Assembly: GCF_002954225.1 (NCBI RefSeq)
Contig: NZ_PPTH01000018.1
Span: 1 to 64,000 of the forward strand
DNA: 64,000 bases
Origin: Arthrobacter ruber
GTDB taxonomy: Bacteria; Actinomycetota; Actinomycetes; Actinomycetales; Micrococcaceae
Reading direction: 5' to 3'
Positions 41,943 to 51,009 of the stretch are shown here, one piece after another; position 1 is the stretch's first letter; the number at the start of each line of letters is the position of its first letter. The notes under the pieces were generated by a model. That model was not told where the DNA came from. It searched no databases and saw only the letters and a list, made by a program, of their open reading frames with translations. The translations under genes were made by a program, and so were the position numbers.

Positions 41943-44900
41943 CACTGCGTCACCTGCTTGCCTTCTTCGCACAGCGGGCAGATCTCGGGCAACCGGCAGC
42001 CGCTACCGCCGAACCCGGACCGCCGGGGGTCGTGGATCGTCTCGAACGTCGCGGCCGCCATGAGCGCGGCGGCGTCCTGGATCATGGTCCTCGCCCAGGT
42101 GTCCTCGGGGCCCACGGCAGGCTGCGCCTGCACCGAGACGTTCTTGTCGCTCTTGCCCAGCTGGACCAGCGACGCACCGCCCGGTGTGCCCGGGTCTCCC
42201 GCGGCGGCCCCGTCGTCGGGCGTACCGGTGTCATCGCCTGCCAGCGCCCCTGCGGCAACGGCCGTCTGGTAGGCGGCGAGTTGCGGATGCCGCGCGATGT
42301 CGGCTCCGGCGGGAGCGTTCCTGCCCGTCTTCAGGTCGACGACCACGAACCGGCCCTCCGCGTCGAGCTCGAGCCGGTCGATCTGCCCGCGGAGCCGTGC
42401 GATCCGCTCCGCGCCGTCGATCCGCACCTCGAGGTCCACCGAGAAATCGACCTCGGTCGCGTGCAGCATCCGGCCCTCCTTCCGCATCGAGAGCACGTAC
42501 GCGGCGAGTTTGCGCACCATCGTCTCGGCGCGCCGGAAGTCGGCCCGTCCCTCCCAGGTGTCCTTGATCCCGAGCTGCGGCCAGCGCCGCTCCAGTTCGC
42601 GGACGTACTCGTTGCCGGTGGCCTCCGGGAGGTCCTGCGCGATCTGGTGGACGAGGGTCCCGAGGGAGCGGGCGAAGTCGGTGGTCCTCTCTCCCCCGGC
42701 GGCCGAGACGAACCAGCTCAGGGGCGAGGTGAGCACCGACTCCACCTTCGAGGGCGAGACCGGCACGGGCTGATCCGGCGGCACCACCGGTTCCTCGCTG
42801 CTCAGGCCGAAGACACCCCACCACTGTGCCGGGTGCGCACCGGGCACCGGCGGCTCGAGCACGGCCATGTGCCCCAGGTGCCGGACGGCCTCACGCGACA
42901 GGGCGGGGGCGGCCTGCGGGTCCTGCGCGAACTTGCGCAGCTCGGCGACCAGGGCGCGGAGGGTGACGGGCCGCAGCACCTCGGTGCGCGCGCGCTCGAC
43001 CGCACCGGCCGGCAGGGGGTCGAGCACGTCGAGGAACTGGGACGCCTGTTCGTCCTGCGACGAGACCGCGCAGCAGACGAGCTCCCGGGTTGCCCGGGAC
43101 ACCGCGAGGGAGAAGGTCCGCAGCTCGTCGAAGCGGATGTCCTGCAGCAGCGACACCGGGTCCCGGGTGCTGCGGAAGGACTCCCCGTGATCGAGCAGTG
43201 CACGCAGCTCCCCGGACCCGAGGAGTTCTCCGCGGAGCCGGAGGTTCGGCCAGACGCCGTCCTGCACGCCCGCGACGATCACCAACGGCCAGTGCCGCCC
43301 GGCTGCGCTCGCGGGTGTGAGCACCGAGACGGACGCCTGCCGGGCTGTGCGCTGCGTCAGCGTGTCCATGGGGATGTCCTGGCTGAGGATGTAGTCGAGG
43401 AAGAGCTCGGGGTCGGCTCCCGGCATCTGCTCGACGAAGCGCTCGGCCGTGTGGAACAGCGCCATCATCGCGTCCAGGTCCCGGTCCGCACGGGCCGAGG
43501 ACGGTCCCTCGGACAGCGCTGCGGTGGACCACTGCTGCGCGAGACCGGACGCCGACCAGAGGGCCCACAGGACGGTCTCGGGGTCCCGTGCCGGGTCCGC
43601 TGTCGCGGCCCTGGCGGCCTCCAGCATGCGGTGCAGCCGCCGGACGGGGGCACCCTCGGACGGCAGCGCGGCGATGTCCACGGGTGAGGTGAACAGGGCG
43701 GTGAGGAGCTCGTCGCTCGTGCGGCCGCCGCCCTGCTGGAGTTCCGTGCGCCGCAGGATCTGGCGGAGCCGGCGGAGGTCGAGACTGCCTGCCCCGCCGA
43801 TCCGCGAGGTCAGCAGGGAGATGCACAGTTCCGCGTCCAGTTCCGCCCTCCCCACCACCACGGCGTAGAGATCGAGCAGGGGCCGGACGGCGGGCTCCTC
43901 CCGGATCGCGGTCTCCGCGGCGGGCACGTTCACGGCGATGCCCTGCGCGGTCAGGAAGCGCTGTACGGCGGATACCTGCGCTCCGTTCCGGACGATCACC
44001 GCGATGTCGTCGAGACTGCGCTCGTCGAACAGGTGGGCTTCGAGGATCCGCTGGGTGACGAAACGCTGTTCGTGGAACGCGCTGTCCAGGACGTGGGCGG
44101 ACACCACCGGACGATCAGCCGTCGGACCGTCTTCCCGGGTCCCGTGCTGCTCCCCCGTCCGGTGCCCGCCCGGCTCGGCTTCCTGCTCGGAGGCGGTCTC
44201 GCCCTGGGGTGTCCGGTAGGCCGTGCTGACGCCGGTCGTGGCGATCCGGGCGGCCACGTTGCCCCACGCCTCCGCGAGCCGGTCCCCCATGGTCAGGGAC
44301 GCGGGCAGGGTCACGGTGGTCAGGCCCCCGCCGCGGCGGAAGAGGGTGGACAGGCGTCCGGTGAGTTCGGGGCGGGCACCGCGGAAGCCCTGCGCGACGG
44401 TATCGGGACAGGAGGTGACGACGACGTCGTTGCCCGTCCCGATGAGGCCCAGCAGCGCATGGATCGCGGGATTGGCCTCCTGGTAGTCGTCGACGAGGAT
44501 CAGGCGGAGCCGTTGCCGCTCCCGGTCGAGGAAGTCAGGGTCCGTCTCGAGGATCTCCCGGGCGGCGGTCAGGATGCCCGCGGGGTCGAAGGCTTCGGGC
44601 ATCCGGAGGTCGAGGACGTCGCGGTACTCCCGGTAGAGCGCCGCCGCGGCCACCCAGTCCGGCCGGTCGAAGCGGTGGCCCCACTTCGCGAGGTCGTCCG
44701 CCGGCACCCCGTACTCGCTCACACGGTCGAACAGGTCGCGGATCTCCTGCCGGAACCCGCGCGTCGGCAGCGCCAGGGCGAGGCTCGAGGGCCACCCGGG
44801 CGATGCGGCGCCGTCCCGTCCGTGCCCGGAGAGCAGCTCCTTGATGATGAGGTCCTGCTCCGCGCCTGACAGGAGCCGCGGCGTGCGCGGGATCAGGGGC

Positions 44901-45268
44901 ATCCGGCCCTCGGCCTTCGCCCGTCGGATGAGGTCGAAGGCGTAGGACGCCCAGGTGCGTGCGGGCGCCGTGCTGATGCTGCGGTCGAGCTTCGCCGTGA
45001 GTTCGTCGCGGAGCCGGGTGGCCGCTGCGCGCGTGGGCGCGAGGAGCAGCAGCCCCTCCGGCCCGATGGACCCCGCCTCGATGCGTCGCACGGCCAGATC
45101 CGTGAGCAGCGACGACTTCCCGCTCCCGGGAGCACCGAGGACCAGGACCTGCCCCGAGACGTCCTCCAGCGACGCGAGGACGGCCTCGTACCCCCGGTGC
45201 CGAGCCGTGGCAGCGGGGTGCGGGGCACCGCCGGCCGCCGGCGGCGCGTCGGGGAGAGTACTCGTCAT
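41942..45268 (-). CDS. adnA: AdnA-type helicase-nuclease subunit
   Basis: 1108 residues. Walker A is GAPGSGKS near residue 45. Motif II is VDDYQEANPA, so the usual Glu after the first Asp is Asp. The C-terminal RecB-type nuclease has LVHQIAQDLPEA, GQIDRLELD, VDLKTG near 976 and QLAAYQ. The end carries CRLPEICPLC, three cysteines of a RecB/AddB-type iron-sulfur site; the partner position upstream (TSPLSWF) is Ser rather than Cys. The gene precedes adnB with a 1-bp overlap. The start has only GAGG one base upstream and could be an alternative codon. Confidence 0.92.
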   Translation of the reverse strand: MTSTLPDAPPAAGGAPHPAATARHRGYEAVLASLEDVSGQVLVLGAPGSGKSSLLTDLAVRRIEAGSIGPEGLLLLAPTRAAATRLRDELTAKLDRSISTAPARTWASYAFDLIRRAKAEGRMPLIPRTPRLLSGAEQDLIIKELLSGHGRDGAASPGWPSSLALALPTRGFRQEIRDLFDRVSEYGVPADDLAKWGHRFDRPDWVAAAALYREYRDVLDLRMPEAFDPAGILTAAREILETDPDFLDRERQRLRLILVDDYQEANPAIHALLGLIGTGNDVVVTSCPDTVAQGFRGARPELTGRLSTLFRRGGGLTTVTLPASLTMGDRLAEAWGNVAARIATTGVSTAYRTPQGETASEQEAEPGGHRTGEQHGTREDGPTADRPVVSAHVLDSAFHEQRFVTQRILEAHLFDERSLDDIAVIVRNGAQVSAVQRFLTAQGIAVNVPAAETAIREEPAVRPLLDLYAVVVGRAELDAELCISLLTSRIGGAGSLDLRRLRQILRRTELQQGGGRTSDELLTALFTSPVDIAALPSEGAPVRRLHRMLEAARAATADPARDPETVLWALWSASGLAQQWSTAALSEGPSSARADRDLDAMMALFHTAERFVEQMPGADPELFLDYILSQDIPMDTLTQRTARQASVSVLTPASAAGRHWPLVIVAGVQDGVWPNLRLRGELLGSGELRALLDHGESFRSTRDPVSLLQDIRFDELRTFSLAVSRATRELVCCAVSSQDEQASQFLDVLDPLPAGAVERARTEVLRPVTLRALVAELRKFAQDPQAAPALSREAVRHLGHMAVLEPPVPGAHPAQWWGVFGLSSEEPVVPPDQPVPVSPSKVESVLTSPLSWFVSAAGGERTTDFARSLGTLVHQIAQDLPEATGNEYVRELERRWPQLGIKDTWEGRADFRRAETMVRKLAAYVLSMRKEGRMLHATEVDFSVDLEVRIDGAERIARLRGQIDRLELDAEGRFVVVDLKTGRNAPAGADIARHPQLAAYQTAVAAGALAGDDTGTPDDGAAAGDPGTPGGASLVQLGKSDKNVSVQAQPAVGPEDTWARTMIQDAAALMAAATFETIHDPRRSGFGGSGCRLPEICPLCEEGKQVTQ

Positions 45269-45297
45269 GCCTCAAGACCATCACATGCCACGGACAA

Positions 45298-45774
45298 TCA
45301 GCGGCAGCGCAACGGCTGGCGCTCTCGCCCGGCCTGCAGTGCCTCACCGAGCCCTGCCATCCGCGCCTGGTCCGCCTCCGAGGGCCACCAGCGGGCGACG
45401 CCGAGATCGACGCGGTACTCCTCGGGGCCCGCCGGTCCCGACGGGAGGGACAGGGCCGTGCCCTCGTCGTCGTAGTGGCGTCGCGCCGGCAGGGCGAAGC
45501 CGCGCGGCGGGTGGCCTCCGGCGCGCAGGACGCGCCACCACGGGACGTCCCGGGTGCTGCGGGACAGGGCCCTGCCGACCTGCCGGGGACCGCCGCAGCC
45601 GAGGAGTTCGGCGATGTCCCCGTACGTCAGCACGCGGCGTGCGGGGATCATCCCGGCGACGGCGAGCACGGCCTCGACGTATGCGTCGGGGTCGACGCGC
45701 GGGGACGGTGCCCCACCCGGCCCGGCGGCGTCCTGCGGCTCCGGCTCGACACTGCCCGCGGGTCGGGGATGCAT
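45298..45774 (-). CDS. Alkyltransferase-like (ATL) DNA-repair protein
   Basis: 158 residues from ATG 45774. The C-terminal MGMT fold is present: YGDIAELLGCGGPRQVGRAL (DNA-binding helix) and STRDVPWWRVLRAGG. In O6-alkylguanine methyltransferases the active site reads PCHRV; here the Cys is Trp, the defining change of ATL proteins, which bind alkylated guanine and hand it to nucleotide-excision repair. The first ~30 residues are Pro-rich and variable. It lies 29 bp upstream of adnA in the same direction and is probably co-transcribed. Confidence 0.88.
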   Translation of the reverse strand: MHPRPAGSVEPEPQDAAGPGGAPSPRVDPDAYVEAVLAVAGMIPARRVLTYGDIAELLGCGGPRQVGRALSRSTRDVPWWRVLRAGGHPPRGFALPARRHYDDEGTALSLPSGPAGPEEYRVDLGVARWWPSEADQARMAGLGEALQAGRERQPLRCR

Positions 45775-45786
45775 GCGCCAACAGTA
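45775..45786 (-). promoter_or_regulatory. -10 element for leaderless ATL gene (adnAB operon)
   Basis: Minus-strand TACTGT (45786-45781) ends 6 nt before ATG 45774. Confidence 0.45.
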
Positions 45787-45922
45787 GCCCGGCCCTCGTC
45801 CCGCCACCCGTCGCAGCGTGCCGTCAGGGCGGAGCGGCCCCATGGTCCGCCGTCCCCGGGTGGCGACACCGCCTGGGGCGGCGCTCGCCGGAGGGCTCCG
45901 CCAAAGCGTCGGAGCCCGCCAG

Positions 45923-45934
45923 TACGGTGGTCGC
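45923..45934 (+). promoter_or_regulatory. -10 element for leaderless exonuclease gene
   Basis: TACGGT at 45923-45928 ends 6 nt before ATG 45935. Confidence 0.45.
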
Positions 45935-46741
45935 ATGACGAGCTGGCATGAGGGTCCGCGGGCGGCCTTCGACCTCGAGACGACGGGGCGCGACCCGCTG
46001 TCGGCACGGATCGTGACCGCGACGATCGTCCTCGTCGACGGCAGCGGCGAGGTGCTCGAGCACCACGAGTGGCTGGCCGACCCGGGTGTCGAGATCCCGG
46101 AGGGAGCCGCCGCGATCCACGGCGTCTCGACGGAGCACGCCCGCGCTCACGGACTGGCCGCCGTGGAGGTGGTCCGCGGCATCGCGGCGGTCCTCGCACG
46201 ACTCTTCGGCGAGGGCACCCCCGTGCTGGCCTACAACGCCCGGTACGACTTCACGGTGCTGGAGCAGGAGGGGCGCCGCCATGAGGTGCCCGTCCCGCGC
46301 CCCTCGCCCGTGATCGATCCCTACGTCATGGACAAGCAGGCGGACCGGTACCGGCGCGGCAAGCGGACATTGACGGCGCTGTGCGAGCACTACGGCGTCC
46401 GCTTCGAGAACGCGCACACGTCTGCCGCCGATGTCCTCGCGACCCTCGAGATCGGCAGGATCCTCGCCGACCGGTACGCGTTCCTCCGGCGACCGGCGAC
46501 CGACCTCCATGCCGCACTCATCGTCTGGGCGGAGCGGCAGGCGGCCGGTTTCGAGGAGTACCTCCGGCGGACGGAGCCGGACGCCGTGATCGAGCGGGCA
46601 TGGCCCGTCATCGCGCCGCCGGAGGATCCGGGCCCGGCTCCGGTGGAGCCGCCGACGGCGCTGCGGGCGGGACCGGTCGACACCGTGCCGCCCGTCGGAC
46701 GATCGGCGCCTTCCCTCCGGACGGCGCCGATCGCGGGCTGA
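45935..46741 (+). CDS. DnaQ-like 3'-5' exonuclease (DEDDh)
   Basis: 268 residues. Exo I is FDLETTG (residues ~12-18), Exo II is YNARYDFTVL and Exo III is HTSAADVLAT, giving the full DEDDh set of acidic residues plus His. It should remove nucleotides from 3' ends of DNA or RNA, either as a proofreading-like or a stand-alone nuclease. The C-terminal ~50 residues are Pro-rich and disordered. It is divergent from the ATL-adnA-adnB operon across 160 bp, a position that suggests a role in repair. Confidence 0.9.
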   Translation: MTSWHEGPRAAFDLETTGRDPLSARIVTATIVLVDGSGEVLEHHEWLADPGVEIPEGAAAIHGVSTEHARAHGLAAVEVVRGIAAVLARLFGEGTPVLAYNARYDFTVLEQEGRRHEVPVPRPSPVIDPYVMDKQADRYRRGKRTLTALCEHYGVRFENAHTSAADVLATLEIGRILADRYAFLRRPATDLHAALIVWAERQAAGFEEYLRRTEPDAVIERAWPVIAPPEDPGPAPVEPPTALRAGPVDTVPPVGRSAPSLRTAPIAG

Positions 46742-46753
46742 TGCGATGCCCCC

Positions 46754-46791
46754 CGGCCTGCAGGCCCAGCGGGGAGTGGGCCTGCAGGCCG
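46754..46791. terminator. Perfect 15-bp hairpin between the exonuclease gene and hemL
   Basis: CGGCCTGCAGGCCCA (46754-46768) and TGGGCCTGCAGGCCG (46777-46791) are perfectly complementary with an 8-nt loop. Each arm is itself partly palindromic around CTGCAG. Confidence 0.65.
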
Positions 46792-46799
46792 CGCGGGAA

Positions 46800-46818
46800 C
46801 CGGCCCGTCGCGGGCCGG
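46800..46818. terminator. Second hairpin before the hemL stop
   Basis: CCGGCCCG (46800-46807) and CGGGCCGG (46811-46818) with a 3-nt loop, next to the previous hairpin. Probably the haem-operon end. Confidence 0.5.
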
Positions 46819-46856
46819 CACGCCGCGGAACGGCGCTGCAGCCGCGGCCGCTGCCG

Positions 46857-48194
46857 TCAGTCGACCGGAACCGCTGCCGCCGCCGCCCGCGCCGCGGCGG
46901 GAAGTGCGGCGTGCACGCGTTCCATGGCGGCGTCGTCGTGCGCGGCGGAGAGGAACCATGCCTCGTACACCGACGGCGGGAGGTAGACGCCCGAGTCCAG
47001 CATGGAGTGGAAGAACGGTCCGTAGCGGAACGCCTCCTGCGCCTGGGCGTCGGCGTAGTTCCACACGCCGTGCTCGGCGGTGCCGAACGCCACGCTGAAC
47101 AGGTTCCCGGCCCGCTGGATCGAATGGTCGACGCCGGCCTTCGAGAGTTCCGCGGTGAGGGCGTCGCTCACCTCCAGCGAGCGCGCGTCGACATGGCGGT
47201 AGACGTCGTCGGTGGCGGCCGTCAGGGTCGCGACGCCCGCCGCCATGGCGATCGGATTGCCCGACAGCGTGCCCGCCTGGTAGACGGGCCCGATCGGAGC
47301 GAGGTAGTTCATCACGTCCGCACGTCCGCCGAGTGCCGCCGCCGGGATGCCCCCGCCGATGACCTTGCCGAACGTCAGGAGGTCGGGCGTCCAGGGGTGC
47401 TCGGCGTCGTCCGCCCCGCCGGTGAGCTTCCAGTACCCGCCGGCATGCGTGCGGAAACCCGTCATGACCTCGTCGACGATGAACAGCGCGCCGTGCTCGG
47501 AGGTGATGCGGCTCAGGAACGCGTTGAAGCCGGGCGCCGGCGTCACGACGCCCATGTTCGCGGGGGCGGCTTCCGTGATGACGGCGGCGATGGAGTCGCC
47601 GTGCGTCCGGAAGGCCTCCTCGACTGCCTCGACGTCGTTGTACGGCAGCACCAGCGTCTCGGCCGTGGTCGCCTCGGTGACGCCGGCCGAACCCGGCAGC
47701 GCCAGCGTGGCGACGCCCGATCCTGCGGACGCGAGGAGGCTGTCGACGTGGCCGTGGTAGCAGCCGGCGAACTTCACGATGAGGTTGCGCGAGGTGAACC
47801 CGCGCGCCAGGCGCACCGCGGTCATGGTGGCCTCGGTGCCGGTGGAGACCATGCGCAGGAGTTCGACGGCGGGGACGCGCTCCTTCACGAGCTGTGCGAG
47901 GTCGGCCTCGGCCGGCGTCGAGGCGCCGAACGTGAGCCCGTGGTCGACAGCGCGGTGGACGGCGGCGATGACGTCCGGGTGCGAGTGCCCGAGCAGCGCC
48001 GGACCCCACGAGCAGACGAGGTCCACGTACTCCTGCCCGTCCGCGTCGGTCACGTAGGCGCCGTGGGCGTCGACGAGGAAGCGCGGTGTACCGCCCACCG
48101 AACCGAAGGCCCGCACGGGCGAATTGACGCCGCCCGGCATGAGGGCGCGGGCGCGTTCGTACAGGGTGTCCGACGTGGTCGGGGATGTGGTCAT
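46857..48194 (-). CDS. hemL: Glutamate-1-semialdehyde 2,1-aminomutase HemL
   Basis: 445 residues. Class III aminotransferase fold: [16 protein letters not shown] at the N-terminus, [17 protein letters not shown] for cofactor phosphate, DEVMTGFR, and the PLP lysine in [11 protein letters not shown] near residue 276. It makes 5-aminolevulinate from the product of HemA. It is the last gene of the minus-strand haem run, 10 bp after hemB. Confidence 0.97.
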   Translation of the reverse strand: MTTSPTTSDTLYERARALMPGGVNSPVRAFGSVGGTPRFLVDAHGAYVTDADGQEYVDLVCSWGPALLGHSHPDVIAAVHRAVDHGLTFGASTPAEADLAQLVKERVPAVELLRMVSTGTEATMTAVRLARGFTSRNLIVKFAGCYHGHVDSLLASAGSGVATLALPGSAGVTEATTAETLVLPYNDVEAVEEAFRTHGDSIAAVITEAAPANMGVVTPAPGFNAFLSRITSEHGALFIVDEVMTGFRTHAGGYWKLTGGADDAEHPWTPDLLTFGKVIGGGIPAAALGGRADVMNYLAPIGPVYQAGTLSGNPIAMAAGVATLTAATDDVYRHVDARSLEVSDALTAELSKAGVDHSIQRAGNLFSVAFGTAEHGVWNYADAQAQEAFRYGPFFHSMLDSGVYLPPSVYEAWFLSAAHDDAAMERVHAALPAAARAAAAAVPVD

Positions 48195-48204
48195 GGCGGG
48201 TTCC

Positions 48205-49188
48205 TTAGTTCTTCTCGTCGAGCCAGAGCGCCAGCTCCGAGGCCCAGTAGGTGAGGATCATCTGCGCACCTGCGCGCTTGATGCCGAGGACGGACTCCTC
48301 GATGGCGCGACGACGGTCGATCCAGCCGTTCGCGGCCGCCGCCTCGATCATGGCGTACTCACCCGAGATCTGGTACGCGGCGACGGGGACCGGGGACATG
48401 GCGGCGACGTCGGCGAGGATGTCGAGGTAGCTCATGGCCGGCTTGACCATGACCATGTCGGCGCCCTCCTCGATGTCGAGTTCCACCTCGAGGATCGCCT
48501 CGCGCCTGTCCGCGGCGTCCATCTGGTAGGTCCGCCGGTCGCCGACGAGCTGCGAGTCGACGGCCTCCCGGAAGGGCCCGTAGAACGCGGAGGCGTACTT
48601 CGCGGCGTAGGCGAGCACCACGGTGTCCTGGTGTCCGGCCTCGTCGAGCGCCTGGCGGATGACGGCCACCTGGCCGTCCATCATGCCGGACGGGCCGAGG
48701 ACGTGTGCGCCGGCGTTGGCCTGCTCGACGGCCATCCGCGCGTAGAGGGTCAGGGTCGTGTCGTTGTCCACGGAGCCGTCCTCGGCGAGCACGCCGCAGT
48801 GGCCGTGGTCCGTGAACTCGTCGAGGCAGACGTCGCTCATCACCACGAGGTCGTCGCCCACCTCGGCGCGGACGTCGGCGATCGCCCGGTTGAGGACGCC
48901 GTCGGGGTCGATGCCCGCGCTGCCGGTGGCGTCGCGGTGCTCGGGGATGCCGAAGAGCATGATGCCGCCCACGCCCCGCTCCACGGCTTCGGCCGCCGCA
49001 CGCTTCAGGGAGTCCGTGGAGTGCTGCACGACGCCCGGCATGGACAGGATGGGCGAGGGCTCGGTGAGCCCTTCCCGGATGAAGGCCGGCAGGATCAGCT
49101 CGGACGGATGGACGCGGTACTCCGCGACCATGCGCCGCAGGGCAGGGGTCGAGCGCAGCCTCCGGGGCCGGTGCTGGGGGAAACTCAT
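48205..49188 (-). CDS. hemB: Delta-aminolevulinic acid dehydratase HemB
   Basis: 327 residues. It condenses two aminolevulinates to porphobilinogen. Schiff-base lysines lie in [15 protein letters not shown] and [10 protein letters not shown]. The metal region reads [14 protein letters not shown]: where zinc-dependent enzymes have two Cys close together (CLC), the second is Asp here, so the catalytic zinc site is absent and a magnesium/potassium-type enzyme is likely. ATGA overlap with the hemD end. Confidence 0.96.
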   Translation of the reverse strand: MSFPQHRPRRLRSTPALRRMVAEYRVHPSELILPAFIREGLTEPSPILSMPGVVQHSTDSLKRAAAEAVERGVGGIMLFGIPEHRDATGSAGIDPDGVLNRAIADVRAEVGDDLVVMSDVCLDEFTDHGHCGVLAEDGSVDNDTTLTLYARMAVEQANAGAHVLGPSGMMDGQVAVIRQALDEAGHQDTVVLAYAAKYASAFYGPFREAVDSQLVGDRRTYQMDAADRREAILEVELDIEEGADMVMVKPAMSYLDILADVAAMSPVPVAAYQISGEYAMIEAAAANGWIDRRRAIEESVLGIKRAGAQMILTYWASELALWLDEKN

Positions 49189-50051
49189 GGCTGATCTCCG
49201 TTCCGTGATGCGGCGACGGGCACGCCGCGTGTGAAGGCTTCCTCGACGGCCGCCGCGATCCCCTGCGGGGTCGGCTCCGCGGCCGTCGCGGCAGGCTCCC
49301 AGCCGTGCGACCGGAGGGCCGCGGCCGTGGTGCGCCCGATGGCCACCGGCAGAAAGGCGAGCGGCCCGCCCCCCAGCCTTTCATGGAACTGCAGCACGGT
49401 GCTCGGAGCCGTGAAGACGACGGCGGGGTGGACAGGCCGCGCGGCGAACCCGAGGACGTCGCCTGCGGACAGCAGGGGCGGCGGCGCCCCCTCCTCCGCG
49501 ACGCCCGGCAGATGCCGGGCGGGGTCCGCCGGATAGGGCACGGTGCGGTATGCGGTGACGCGGCGCACCGACCAGCCGAGGGCGGTCAGGCCGGCCCGCA
49601 GGTCGTCGGGGGCGAGGTCGCCCTGAGGCAGGAGGACCGACCCGGGACCGGGCCCGAAGGCATCGAGCAGGCCCGAGGAGGACGCCTGCCCCGGGACGAG
49701 GTCGACGAGCAAGCCGGCATCGGCCAGGAGTCCGGCCGTCGCCGACCCCACGGCGGCCACCCTTGCAGCGCCGGTGCGGACGACATCCGCCAGGGTCGTC
49801 CCCCGCGCCCGGGCCAGCAGCTCCAGGGCCTGCACACCGTTGCCGCTCGTCACCACGAGCCACGCGTAGTGGCCGCGCCCCAGCGCCGCGAGTTCCACCG
49901 TGACGGCCCCGGGGTCCTCGGGCAGTTCCGTGTCGGTGAGAGGCAGCGCGAACACAGCCCTGCCTCTGGAGCGCAGGGCCTCGGCGATCCGGACGGACCG
50001 TGCGGGATGCCGAAGGACGACCACCGGCGCGTCGGCCCGGGCCTGCACCAC
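49185..50051 (-). CDS. hemD: Uroporphyrinogen-III synthase HemD
   Basis: 288 residues from GTG 50051 (a second GTG follows directly). The two-domain HemD fold is poorly conserved, but [49 protein letters not shown] and [12 protein letters not shown] are recognisable. It closes the linear tetrapyrrole made by HemC. Its place between hemC (7-bp gap) and hemB (4-bp overlap) supports the call. Confidence 0.9.
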   Translation of the reverse strand: MVQARADAPVVVLRHPARSVRIAEALRSRGRAVFALPLTDTELPEDPGAVTVELAALGRGHYAWLVVTSGNGVQALELLARARGTTLADVVRTGAARVAAVGSATAGLLADAGLLVDLVPGQASSSGLLDAFGPGPGSVLLPQGDLAPDDLRAGLTALGWSVRRVTAYRTVPYPADPARHLPGVAEEGAPPPLLSAGDVLGFAARPVHPAVVFTAPSTVLQFHERLGGGPLAFLPVAIGRTTAAALRSHGWEPAATAAEPTPQGIAAAVEEAFTRGVPVAASRNGDQP

Positions 50052-50058
50052 GGAGGGC

Positions 50059-51009
50059 TCAGCCCTTCAGCGGCGCGATGTCCGCGGCACCGGCGGCGAG
50101 CAGCTCCTCGGCGAGCTCGAGCCCGAGCTGCGCCGCACCGACGGCATCCGTGGCGGGTGCCGAGCGCGTACGCCGGAGGATCGCGCGGCCGTCCAGGCTG
50201 CAGACCACGGCTTCGAGGGCCAGTTCGTCTCCCTGCAGCCGTGCGAGGGCACCGATCGGCGCGGCGCACCCCGCCTCGAGCTGCAGCAGGACGGCACGTT
50301 CGGCCGTCACCGCGAGGCGTGTGGGCAGGTGGTCGTAGGCCGCCAGTGCCTCGCGCATGCCCGGTGTGGCCTCGCTCTCGCGGCACTCGACCGCGAGCGC
50401 ACCCTGGCCGGGCGCCGGCAGCATGACGTCGGTGTCGACCAGTTCCGTGATGGCGTCGTCGCGCCCCAGCCGGCGCAGTCCCGCGGCGGCGAGGACGACG
50501 GCGTCGAGGTCTCCCGGAGCCCCGGGGACGAGCCCCGCCACCCGCCCGAGCCGCGTGTCCACGTTCCCGCGGATGTCGACGACCTCCAGGCCCGGCCGTG
50601 CGGCCCTCAGCTGGGCGGCGCGGCGGGGCGACCCCGTGCCTACGCGGGCACCGTCGGGGAGCGTGGCGAGCGTCAGGCCGTCCCGCGCGCACAGGGCGTC
50701 CCGGACGTCCTCACGCTCGGGGACCGAGGCGACCGTGAGCCCCGGCGCGGGCAGTGTGGGGAGGTCCTTGAGCGAGTGCACCGCGACGTCACACCGCTCC
50801 TCGAGGAGGGCGTCCCGCAGTGCTGCGACGAACACCCCGGTGCCGCCGATCTGGGAGAGCGACCCCTTGAGGATGTCCCCCTCCGTGCGGACCCGCACGA
50901 GCTCGTACGGCAGCCCTGCGAGGTCCGCCACGCGCTCGGCGACGGTGGTGGTCTGGGTCAGCGCGAGGGCACTGCCCCGCGTGCCGACCCGGATACCGGG
51001 CACTGTCAC
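50059..51009 (-). CDS. hemC: Porphobilinogen deaminase HemC
   Basis: 316 residues from GTG 51009, which overlaps the ferrochelatase stop (GTGA). IRVGTRGSALALTQT opens the protein. HSLKDLPT, RRAAQLRAARPGLEVVDIRG and GQGALAVECR are family motifs. The cysteine that carries the dipyrromethane cofactor is in EAGCAAPIGA near residue 247. It polymerises four porphobilinogens. Confidence 0.96.
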   Translation of the reverse strand: MTVPGIRVGTRGSALALTQTTTVAERVADLAGLPYELVRVRTEGDILKGSLSQIGGTGVFVAALRDALLEERCDVAVHSLKDLPTLPAPGLTVASVPEREDVRDALCARDGLTLATLPDGARVGTGSPRRAAQLRAARPGLEVVDIRGNVDTRLGRVAGLVPGAPGDLDAVVLAAAGLRRLGRDDAITELVDTDVMLPAPGQGALAVECRESEATPGMREALAAYDHLPTRLAVTAERAVLLQLEAGCAAPIGALARLQGDELALEAVVCSLDGRAILRRTRSAPATDAVGAAQLGLELAEELLAAGAADIAPLKG

